Positions 29,601-47,128 of a stretch of DNA of 64,000 nt are shown piece by piece. The notes under the pieces are model-generated. The model was not told where the DNA came from and did no database searches. It saw nothing but the letters and a program-made list of their open reading frames with translations. Location: assembly GCA_013365325.1 (NCBI GenBank), contig JABVXV010000096.1, positions 1-64,000 of the forward strand, read 5' to 3'. The translations under genes and the position numbers were made by a program. Each line of letters starts with the position of its first letter. Within the stretch, counting starts at the first letter, position 1. This stretch comes from Dipetalonema caudispina (Eukaryota > Nematoda > Chromadorea > Rhabditida > Onchocercidae).

Positions 29601-32600
29601 TCCGTCTTCCTAGTTGCAGTGGTCGGTATAAAGTAATACCATAGGAGAAAGGTCACAAGTTGCTCTTCAAAAGCCGAAAGACAATTTTTGTCGACAAGAT
29701 TTCTCAGCAATAAACGAACATGGAGGATGACATAGTGAAAGAGAAAAGGAAAGGGAAGAAGGTGAAGTAATACTAAGAATGGAACGGCAAAAAATTATGA
29801 TACCTTGGCTGCTCGACCACCAGTGAACCACTGTTTGTATGAGCAGAATTATCAATACTGTCTGCTGTCTGACTCTACAATAAGACCAAAGCAGAGTAAA
29901 AACAATGGTAATTCAAAAGAAAAAGTACAAAATTATAATATCGCATCTTAGTTTAATCCTAAACAGTGCTCTAAACGGAGAGTCTGAGCAACCTCAGCAA
30001 GAGAAACGATGACGGCGAGGTCATCTCAGGAACTTGCGACAACTAATGTTTTTTTCTTTTTTATTAGAAGGTAAACAACAAATAATTGAAATTCAAAAGA
30101 AAATCCAAAAAAAAAAAGAACTAACGCTTGACACTGGAGTTGAATACTGACGCTGTGAACGGGTAAGACGGCGATCACTCGGGTTTTGGTCAGGAAAGAA
30201 GTCTGTCAAATACTTCAATTCACTTCTAATACTCTCGTGTCCGGAACGACCGGAACCTGAACGTCCACACCCTCCACCCACCGACCCCGTTTCAGACGTA
30301 CCCGGTAAATGAGGATTTTGCTGTCGAGACAGGTCGCTGCTTTCTGAATTCTGTAAATACAGCTTTTTTCACTTCTAAGGTTTTAAACGCTTTCTTCATT
30401 ATAATGCAGATGAAGTTATCAAAACGTGATTCATTACTGGAACTATACTAATATATTGGAATCGACAATTTGTTTCACACCAAAAAGGTAAAAAAATCAA
30501 CGTGGCTCATCCCCCGTTTGCAAAACGTAGGTTTCTTTGAAATCAAAATACCTGTTCCACTGATGAATGGGTAACTCGACGCAGTTTAGACGAAGAAGAA
30601 CCCACAGCTGCAACTGAAGTTGTTGCCGAAGCTTCTGATTTCAATGAACCTGGAATGAATGACCGATGATTAGCGGCTATCCAACAAAGGAGTTGATGGA
30701 AGAGCTACTCGGTTCATTTCACTTTAGTACCATACAAAATAGAGAAAAAATAAAAACGACTCTTCGGAGTAATTAAACAGTAATAAATTGGCATCGACAA
30801 AAATGATAACTAAATAATTGTTCATGACCATATCTTAAGGAACATTGTTATTTGAGGATTTCAGTTGTTTAAATTCCACTGAAATCTAACTTAGATACCT
30901 AGTAGCAATACAGGAATAGCATCGATTAGGAAATGTTAAAATACGGTAAGAGGAGCGCATTCCTAAAATTTTTTAAGCAAGCCGAGGAGAAAATGCTATG
31001 TAGACGAGGTGATTCAAGCGATCAACAACAATGACAACACAATCCAACCAACGAGTGGAAGATAGTAAAGAGATTACTATACGTGACTGTTCAACAATAA
31101 GATGTAACTTCACGATTCATAAAGCTAATGGGCGATTGCATTATCTTTACGAATCGCAACGTTCTAAATGAAATATTAGAATGATTAATGAAGATAACGG
31201 TTCAATTTATTACATCAATATGGAAGTGTATACAATGTTTGTTCAACAGGACGAACAGTTTTTCCTTTTGTTTTATTTCTTAAATTTCATCATGTAATAA
31301 GTAAGTAAGACCAACCTGAATTTGGTGAACTACGTTTTCGACTAAATTGAGGCAGCGTAGCGTTGTCACCGTGCTGTCCAGATGTCGATCCTATATTCGA
31401 CATGGAAGAGCTAAAAAATTTGAACGAATGAAGCGACATGTTAACTAGTCGACATGATGGCTAAGAATCGATGGTTAACGACGCTTTACTTTTTGTACTC
31501 ATATTTTCATATTTCCTTCCCACTTGCCTCATCCATTCCAGTCCATCTTCCTCAAAAATCTAACAGATACCACATTCAAAACATGGCTAAGACTCGAAAC
31601 ATAATGATTACAGAGATAGAAAAAATGGAGTCTTTTAAAAATCTGGCTGAACTAAATATCATAAATTACTTTCCCAACATCCTTCCTAAATCCCGAGAAA
31701 TAAACGAAAACACAACAAAAAGCAGTACATCTTTTCATTCCAATAATGCTCTAAAGCATCATTCAGAATAGTTACATCAACGTCCAGACATCATTCGTAA
31801 CAGTAAAGTAAATGTTTGGTTAATGCCTCACATTAAGACTGTAGAATTGACATTTCGATATCGTTCGTCTAAACATTATCGGAAAGAGGACAAAAAACAG
31901 ACATCAGTCGGAGTGGCATGAAGAAATTTAGATATGCATAATTTCTTTCTGATTTCTACTTCTTCTGATAAGATACTCTCTCGATGTTTTGTAATAGGTG
32001 ATATACTCCTACAATTGCTTCCCTTCTAACTTGATGACCTATGAGAAAAGATTGTTCTCCAAAACAAAATACACATTTCGTCTCGACTGTGCCATCATAT
32101 GAACGGTTCAAACCCATCACTACTATTTATCACAAACATTAAGACTAAAGATCGATTAGTGAAAAGAGAAAAAGAAAAAAAGATTACGGGAAATGATGAC
32201 GAACAACGCTGCAGGTATATTAACAACTGTATTGATTGCAGAATTGAAGTCGTAAGCTTTGGAAATTATTCTTACATTATTACTAAGGAAATCGCTGAAA
32301 TTTGTAAAGGTATCACAAAAACAAAAAGCATATATGATTGTAATTCGTCACCCTACACTATTACTTAATTATGACTAGAAACAATATTGGTGGTAATATA
32401 AATGACAAGGAACAGTAATATTGCAAGCTAATGATTGCAATCATAGGGACTTTAATGATAACATAAATTGGAGATGAAATGACATCACGTAGACATCAAT
32501 TTATTAAAATGATAAAGAACTGAATTTATCCAACTTTTCTAGATTATACAGCACACTCAGGGATCGATTAAATGATCGTATAAAATCTCAGTGGAATATG

Positions 32601-32703
32601 ATAGATGCTAATAAGCGATTAATGTCGTACCAACCAACCAACTATCACCTAAGTGAATTCTGGTATTGAAGTTGAGATCTTCAGTATCACGGTTGCTGGA
32701 CAT
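8199..32703 (-). CDS. TRIP12/UFD4-type HECT E3 ubiquitin ligase, 41 exons
   Basis: A HECT E3 accepts ubiquitin from an E2 on its catalytic cysteine and passes it to lysines of substrates; TRIP12 proteins act mainly in the nucleus. Forty-one exons joined with matching phases at every junction give 6021 nt, that is 2006 aa plus stop, close to the 1992 aa of human TRIP12. The order is the family's: Ser-rich disordered N terminus (about 1-360), ARM/HEAT-like repeats (about 365-660), WWE domain (about 690-765), a long middle region, and a C-terminal HECT domain (about 1620-2006). The catalytic Cys is residue 1974 in a [12 protein letters not shown] motif, codon 8300-8298. Exon coordinates are given with the segment entries. 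The start at 32703 is the least certain part; an in-frame ATG at 31403 just after an acceptor is the alternative (1982 aa). Family assignment is very secure. Confidence 0.93.
11871..17894 (-). other. TRIP12 exons 18-32: middle region
   Basis: Exons: 17773-17894, 17439-17673, 16993-17178, 16549-16693, 15619-15824, 15195-15422, 14741-14886, 14432-14587, 13899-14000, 13515-13613, 13323-13391, 13018-13140, 12852-12944, 12466-12691, 11871-12063. Exons 21-23 are Ser/Thr-rich and basic (disordered linker). Others hold motifs typical of TRIP12: [29 protein letters not shown], an acidic [14 protein letters not shown] run and ALRQFGQ. The boundary of exon 20 was set by phase: only a start at 17178 keeps the frame and restores FKREGVAHE. 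Confidence 0.88.
18314..18993 (-). other. TRIP12 exons 16-17: WWE domain
   Basis: Exons 18831-18993 and 18314-18452. The residues [19 protein letters not shown] followed by RLIE and then VIQRR carry the Trp-Trp-Glu landmarks of a WWE domain. WWE domains in this family bind poly-ADP-ribose, so PAR recognition is expected here but is inferred. Confidence 0.9.
19297..21826 (-). other. TRIP12 exons 10-15: ARM/HEAT-like repeat region
   Basis: Exons: 21633-21826, 21279-21374, 20587-20679, 20071-20232, 19641-19881, 19297-19411. Conserved family landmarks include [66 protein letters not shown] and DLTQRLL. In the family this helical repeat region binds ubiquitin-modified substrates. Exon 10 has two possible acceptors 9 nt apart (start at 21826 or 21817), both in phase. 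Confidence 0.9.
21000..21050. repeat. Foldback hairpin in TRIP12 intron 11
   Basis: Arms 21000-21020 and 21030-21050 are inverted copies of 21 bp with a single mismatch, separated by a 9-base loop (TACCAAAAA). It lies in the intron between exons 21279-21374 and 20587-20679. The nascent RNA could form a strong stem. Confidence 0.9.
24451..26090 (-). other. Further coding-like pieces in TRIP12 intron 9, product unknown
   Basis: Open, splice-flanked minus-strand pieces continue downstream: [12 protein letters not shown] (about 26055-26090) joins in phase to [14 protein letters not shown] (about 25858-25955); others read [18 protein letters not shown] (about 24850-24930) and a 118-codon stretch at 24451-24807 containing [19 protein letters not shown] could not chain them all. 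They may be the rest of a nested gene, a decaying pseudogene, or in part chance openings. No domain is recognised. Confidence 0.25.
26191..27221 (-). other. Four phase-linked, unassigned exon candidates inside TRIP12 intron 9
   Basis: Candidates: 27177-27221 ([14 protein letters not shown]), 26862-26933 ([17 protein letters not shown]...), 26623-26714 ([20 protein letters not shown]...) and 26191-26290 ([20 protein letters not shown]...). Each is bounded by AG and GT, they join in phase, and their base composition is near 42-50% GC against a much more AT-rich surround. The chain enters and leaves in phase 1, exactly as TRIP12 exons 9 and 10 require, so they could be TRIP12 cassette exons adding 103 residues; direct joining of exon 9 to exon 10 also matches human TRIP12 without a gap. 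The other reading is a separate nested gene. I recognise no family. Confidence 0.4.
28105..32703 (-). other. TRIP12 exons 1-9: disordered N-terminal region
   Basis: Exons (5' to 3'): 32639-32703, 31316-31410, 30552-30649, 30126-30350, 29804-29874, 29330-29503, 28926-29025, 28557-28732, 28105-28193. They encode a Ser/Thr/Gly/Asn-rich, mostly disordered stretch with basic clusters such as [10 protein letters not shown] and RRLTRSQRQ, resembling the charged Ser-rich N terminus of animal TRIP12. Exon 9 reads [16 protein letters not shown] and aligns with the conserved segment that precedes the ARM repeats in the human protein. Exon 1 reads [18 protein letters not shown] and needs a GTTGGT donor to keep phase, so it is less secure than the others. 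Confidence 0.8.
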
Positions 32704-32723
32704 TTCTATTACTCCAGTCACCT
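32704..32723 (-). promoter_or_regulatory. Candidate acceptor and 5' leader at the TRIP12 start
   Basis: On the minus strand a TATTTTAG acceptor (ending at 32722) precedes the ATG at 32703 by 18 nt. Such a position suits either an upstream non-coding exon or spliced-leader trans-splicing, common in nematodes. A second acceptor (TTTTTTAG) lies 7 nt before the in-frame ATG at 31403. Confidence 0.4.
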
Positions 32724-33548
32724 AAAATACGAAGTAGAAAACCCTGTAACAAGCCTGACCCATTCAAATAGTAATCATAAAAATATACTACAGATTAGCT
32801 ACTGAATTACTGTACAACCCTCACAGCGATTTCGAAAACAGGAGAAGACACAAAAACATCCCAAGAAGAAACACCAAAAATCCGAAATCGATTTTATTTG
32901 ATAACTGAAATGTCAACATGTTGGTAGTTTTGTTAAAGTACCATATGTTAACACATGGAATTGATGATATCAATCCCAATGGTAAATCTGAAGAGAACAA
33001 CCCATAACAAATAAATGAGTATTCTCAAGGAAAAAAAAAAGGCGAGTTATGGTACTTCACTGAAATTTATCATTTCTTCCCCATCGAACAATTCCAACTT
33101 CTGATTTCAGATCATTTTGAATCATTGTTAGTTTTGGTCGAAAAAAAAAAACCATTTACCTTTACCCGGAAACTATGAATACTTAGAATAATCACTTGCA
33201 ACCTGCAAACTGTGAATGCTATATAAAATGTACTGCTCACGTGGCAGGAATTACTACCACCAACACTAGCAGTCATCATCATTATTATTACCATCAGAAG
33301 AGTTGAATGTATAGATAGAACAAAGCCAATTCTTTCTTAGAGAAGAAAGTTCCACCAAGCAAACATGTAAGTATATGTGTGTGCACTTCAGGAATTGGTG
33401 AACAGATTTAAAAAAGAAAAAAACCAATAATTTTTCATCCGGCAGGCCATACATCTATCTATCTATCTATCCTCGATCGTTTTCTCTTCTCAAAAAATCT
33501 GCTGCTGAGAATAGAGGAGGAAATTACCGTCATCGTCTTCGACAGAAG

Positions 33549-33663
33549 AAAAACAGCAGCAGCAGTAGCACTAGTTGCAGTAGTAGCAGCAACAGCAAAT
33601 AGCTACAGCAACAGAAACAACAACAACAACAACAATAATAATAACAAAAACAACAACAACAAC
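33549..33663. repeat. Degenerate CAG/CAA/AAC trinucleotide repeat
   Basis: An imperfect run of CAG, TAG and CAA units passing into AAC/AAT units. It would read as polyglutamine or polyasparagine if translated, but stops occur and no gene model uses it. Confidence 0.85.
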
Positions 33664-34668
33664 TCTGTCAACAACTAACTACAAAGTAGTTAATAAGGAG
33701 AAAATTTTCCCTACCACTATTTTTCACTTCTTTCGCCATTCATTCAAACAGAAACTGGAAGCTAAAACTGGTGAATAGCAATGAAAACGAAATGCCTACG
33801 GGACAAAACACTAAATCTATTCATAAAAATTTTCCTCTATCCAATATTTTCAAACCAAAACTATAGACTATTTATGTGCAAGCCTTCTTTTACTCAGTAT
33901 TTCCTGCATTTGAAACCGTAGGCCTATTCTATGTTACTATCCATATCTGCCTTCCTTCGCCCAGCATCCTTAAGCCCGAAATCAACTTACTCTACCTTCC
34001 CTTCCTTTACCAAATGTCTTCATACCCGAAATTTATAGGCTTATCTCATGTCCTCATTCATGAAAGTCCTCCTTCATCTCACATCATCCAACTCGAAATC
34101 TTACGTCCAAAATCTGAATCCGTCATGTTTAAGAACTGTTCCTTACTGCATATCCAAAATCAAAGATACTATATTGCCCTAATCATAAAGTTGAAATTTA
34201 CATCATTTCTATGCTAACAACTAATAATTTAACCATCAAAGATTAATAATATCACATTTAGCTATCTTTAACTTATTTACTAGCTTTCTCACAAAACACT
34301 TCTGTTTTTCAACTATCTACATCAAACAATAAACAATAAGCAAATAAGCAAAAACAAAGAATGCTAAACATGACCAATAATCAGAAGCATACCTGATAAA
34401 GCCCCGTGCTGAACTATTTGTACACTTGACGTGAAGCCTTGACGTATATACGCAGACAAAACCAAATTGATATTTTCAATTTCCCAAATCACCTCTTTTC
34501 CTTTTTCTTCTTCTTCTTTTCTCTTTTTGTTCTTATATGTTGTCGTTATCGTTATTGCTGTTGAATATTTCACAACACTGATAGGAATAAATCGATGATG
34601 AATTCGTTACAAATAAAATTATAAAAAATAAAAAAAAAAAAAATAATAAAAAAATCACACCTATATTT

Positions 34669-34766
34669 ATATATATATATATATATACGTATCTGAACAA
34701 TAATAATTTGCATATTAAAGCTTTATATACATAATGTATATACATATATATATATATATATATATA
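34669..34766. repeat. Two AT dinucleotide tracts
   Basis: TA arrays at 34669-34687 and 34744-34766, each followed by TACGTAT-type sequence. Both are simple repeats in the intergenic region. Confidence 0.9.
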
Positions 34767-35153
34767 CGTATTATATATATTAGACAGACGAGACAGAAGA
34801 GCACAGTGTCAGGTGAGGAGTAGAGGACATCAGCGCCACATCATACAATTGTCACCTCCTTTCTTCCTTCCTTCCTTCCTTCCCTCTTCATTCACACCCT
34901 TTTTGCCTTCTCCTCCTTCTTCCTTATTGTTAAAATGCCTTTCATCCATTGCCAATTCCCATTTGTCTCTTAACACTTCCTTCTTTTGATCTTTCAGGTC
35001 AAGGCCTTAACAGCAATAGGATAAGTTCAAAAGACTAGATAAAAATGATGGGACATCACTTTTTCTTACTTTGGGCCTCATAAACTCTTGCTTCTTTTTC
35101 TATCGTAACATCTATCATAACATTCATTCATTCTTCCCTGATAAATATCTTTG

Positions 35154-35246
35154 TGCATGCATGCCTAAAATATGTCTATTACATACATATATGTATATGC
35201 ATGCATCTATGTAATTGCATGCATGCATGTCTATGTGTTTGCATGT
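35154..35246. repeat. Cluster of GCATG/TGCATGCA motifs
   Basis: Seven GCATG pentamers occur within about 90 bp, several overlapping as TGCATGCATG. Because the core is palindromic it is present on both strands. In RNA, UGCAUG is the site bound by RBFOX/FOX-1 proteins, but no transcript is shown here. Confidence 0.7.
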
Positions 35247-35359
35247 CTTCACCATGTATATAATGTGCATATGTCTGAATTAGTTAACAAACGACTGGTA
35301 ATAAAAATGATGTGAGATATGCAAAATGAGTAAAATAAAACATACAGATGTGCATCACT

Positions 35360-35908
35360 CTTCTCTCTCTCTCTCTCCCTCTCTCTCTCTCAGTTCTACT
35401 CTGCTTCACTATCTCATTAATTTCTATCTTCTTTTCTCATACAATGTAAGATTACTTCTTTTTCCACTATTCTTCTAGCTATAAATTTGTTAAGAATCGA
35501 GTAATTAAAGAAATAGATTACTCATAACCGGATCCGGCATTCGTGTATAATCTTTTAAAGTAATAATGGTAACAAGTAGCATAACATGTATTTCTCTAAA
35601 ATATAACATAGTGAAATGAAAAGTATCTCATGTACTATTTTAGTTAAATTGGAAATGAAAATCGAATTGACAAACATATAGATAAATCGATATATATATA
35701 TATATATATGTCAGGAAAAGATTAATAGATGAAGCTAAATTTATAGAAAATTTTCCGTATAAAGTATTGAAATAGAAAAGTATATAAAATATGTTCCACA
35801 GTGCTTCCTATCTAACCCACAATCGCAATAGCTTTTATTCACGGAAAGAGACAGAACGAAGGAAGGGAGAGAGAGAGAGAGAGAGAGGGAGAGGGAAAGG
35901 GAGAGGAA
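35360..35908. repeat. Pyrimidine (CT) and purine (GA) tracts
   Basis: A CT tract at 35360-35391 and a GA tract at 35867-35908 on the same strand are mutually complementary. A second pair of the same kind occurs at 37152-37174 and 37444-37468. Confidence 0.9.
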
Positions 35909-36897
35909 GAAGGTATAATTCCGGAAAATAAATACGAAATGATGCTGTCGATATGAATGATATAGAATTAGTTACCAAAAGAATTGCTTGCTTCTCTCAT
36001 TCTTTCTCTTTTTCTACTATATTTCATATTGCCTTCAAATATAGAACTCTAACATTTCTATCCTCTCTCTCTATCCCTCTCTTTCTCCTCCTGTCTTGTT
36101 TAAATTACATTATTTCTGGATTCCTTTTATTTTCTGTTCATATTTATCCTGATTTCTTCATTCTTTTTTCCTGAATATATACTATTAAAATTATTTTATC
36201 TTATACGGAAGATAATCCATTCAAAAATCATGCGACAATTGATAGTAATCTTATCTTCATTGAATTTCGTTCAGACGACACCAATATATGTTGTCTATGT
36301 ATGCTTCTTTTCTAACAATTAGGAAGAAAGAGAGTGGATGAATGAATGCTTCTTTTAGGTTCGATTAGTTTTGTTCACCTATCGTGCTAGACTTGTTTTA
36401 GGTTGACCTTTAGGAGAGGATAATGAAAAGTTGTCTGCTTCACATCTTTTTACAATAACAATAACAATAACAACAACAACAACTAATTGAAGGACTATTT
36501 GTTATTAATCATTCAATTTGGACTAATAACAACATTCTATCCTTTTTTTCTTTTTTCCTCAAAAAATAGTAATAGGTTGAAAGTTATCGGTTATATTATT
36601 ACTTAAGCAATAGGATTATATTTTTTTATATAGATATGATAGTAACAAATACAATGTAATATTATTCATTTATTAATTACAATATTCATTAGTAGGTAAA
36701 AATTTCAAGTAAATAGTAATATTAATTAATTCTTCAACAAATATAAATCATAGAAGCATATTTAATAGCTATTATAATTGACCTTTATACTCATTTAACC
36801 TTTCTTATCTTATCCATCTCTCTAACAATCTATGATGCCACTTATCTATAATACTCAACCCAATTCATCCCACAGACATACATACACACATACACAC

Positions 36898-36931
<34 letters not shown>

Positions 36932-38137
36932 AGGCTGGTGATATTTCAACCAGCGCAAATTGACGGATGACGGATGGTAGGTATATTCTTAGAGTGGCAT
37001 TTTATCACATACACAGACATACAACATACACAGACATACATAAAGAGACAAATATGTAGACATAGAGAGATAAACATTTCCTAATGTATATATTACTCAC
37101 ACCTCACTTCTCCTCTCCCTCTCCTTTTTCCCTCTTCTTTGCCCTCTTTCCCCTCTCTCTCTCTCTCTCTCTCTACCTCTCTTTTCAACTAACTGATTGA
37201 TTCGTTTTCCAATATTTCATCATCATCATCATTTATTGATTTCATCCCATTGAAAATTGTACGTTTGAACATACGTACGTACGTTTGTATCGATCCGATC
37301 ATTATATAATCATTTCTGTTTCTCCGTATTTGCATATCGCTTTTTTTTTTCTCTTTTTTGTTTATTGTTTACCTTATTAAATTATTAAATGTTAAGAAAT
37401 TAGAATTGGGTATATTATGGAAATAATAGATATGATGGAGAGGGAGAGAGAGAGAGAGAGAGAGAGGGGAAAGATTAAGATAGGAAGAGTACTGTAATGA
37501 GTAAGATAGGAATACGATAGGAATAATGTAGTAAGAATAATCAAATTTAATTAAAATATTATCAGTAAAAGATAGGTAAATCTAGATGATTAATATGATA
37601 TGATTGGTGATAGTAAAGAATCGGGTTAATCAAAATTATTTGAATCAAATAGGATTGATCTAGATTAGACAAAAATTATTTGTATCTTTCATGAGATTTG
37701 TATATATATATATATTTTTGGGTCACCCGCCGATATATTGTCATTGTATGATTCATCAATACATTCCAATAAATGATCCTAATAGATCAACAGTAAAGAT
37801 AAGTATGAATCAATAAATCGATGTTGAATATGTGTAAACATTGAATTATAATTGTTGATTGTCAAATTACATTAGTAGGAATTTGAAATGTAATCAGTAT
37901 ATATTGTTTAAGAGTTTTTTGATAATCGAAATTATTTTGTTGATATGATACGTTAGTTGACTACCTGTTTAATTACTCCTTTCATTAGATTGTAGTTTTT
38001 TAGAGGGGGAGAAAAAAAGGATAAAACGGTTACGTTAGCAATCCGTGAAAGGAAATTATTGGGATAAGTAATCACCGTAAATGACGTATATCATTATGGG
38101 TTAGTGAAAGAGTTACATCAGGTTTATCTATAGTAAT

Positions 38138-38182
38138 AAGAATGGAAATATTTTAGGTTTTTTCAGGAATATTTCCATTCTT
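38138..38182. repeat. 15-bp inverted repeat upstream of the helicase gene
   Basis: Perfect 15-bp arms at 38138-38152 and 38168-38182 with a 15-base loop, about 0.7 kb upstream of the helicase start codon. Confidence 0.85.
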
Positions 38183-38844
38183 TTTAGCTATCATCAATTA
38201 AGATGATGTATTTTAAAGTTTGTTACAGTAAGTCTTGCTCGTATTTTTTCATACAGTATGCTAGTTGATTTTTTTCCCTTTTTTTTTTTCATCTTGTAAT
38301 TTCAACTTCCGTATTTTAATATAAAAGTACCGGAAATCATCATTCTTTTCTTTGTTGTGAAATGAAGGTGGGAAAAAATCGCGGAAGATGTGTTTATTCG
38401 TGAAAAGAGTTGGATTTACTGCTATTAACTCTCTCTCTCTCTTTCTTTCTACGAAGATGCTATATTTGAAAATTGAAATCCATTACTGGTAAAATCTTGT
38501 TTTTCGACCTTCAATTATTTTAATGATGATGTATTATGTATGGATGGAATAACCGGAATCATAAAATAACTAGCTATCGTATTGGATAATAATTTAGTAC
38601 GGTGAATTGTAATTTGTAAGCAAATAATAAACATAGGATAAAATTATAATAGTGGGAGAAAAGAACGATAATTCATACAATCATGGATAATAACAATGAT
38701 AGTTTGTAAATTAAAATGAAATGCTGTTATCAGTTATCAATGGTAATGATAAACAGCAAAATATCAATTCTTAGAAGATGATAAGAAATCGTAATTCGTA
38801 TTGTATAACGGAACTGATCCTAACATATTGTTCTCTTATTGAAC

Positions 38845-38866
38845 ATTTATTACAGGTATAACTATT
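38845..38866 (+). promoter_or_regulatory. Candidate trans-splice acceptor of the helicase gene
   Basis: TTATTACAG ends at 38855, 11 nt before the ATG at 38867. No upstream coding exon is needed, so this is a good candidate for a spliced-leader acceptor. Confidence 0.5.

Positions 38867-47128
<8,262 letters not shown>

Larger units (their letters stand above)
32724..38855. other. Divergent intergenic region between TRIP12 and the helicase gene
   Basis: About 6 kb between two genes transcribed away from each other; promoters of both must lie here but no core element is distinctive. It is rich in simple repeats: CAG/CAA-type units at 33549-33663, TTCC at 34861-34884, TA at 34669-34687 and 34744-34766, CT at 35360-35391 and 37152-37174, GA at 35867-35908 and 37444-37468, CA at 36910-36930. 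The longest open frame (33876-34217, plus, 113 codons) shows no recognisable motif. A minus-strand patch ending in a GTATGC donor at 34393 could be a 5' untranslated exon of TRIP12. Confidence 0.6.

Noticed and set aside
33876..34217. 113-codon plus-strand frame in the intergenic region
   Set aside because: No recognisable domain, no splice context and composition like the surrounding DNA.
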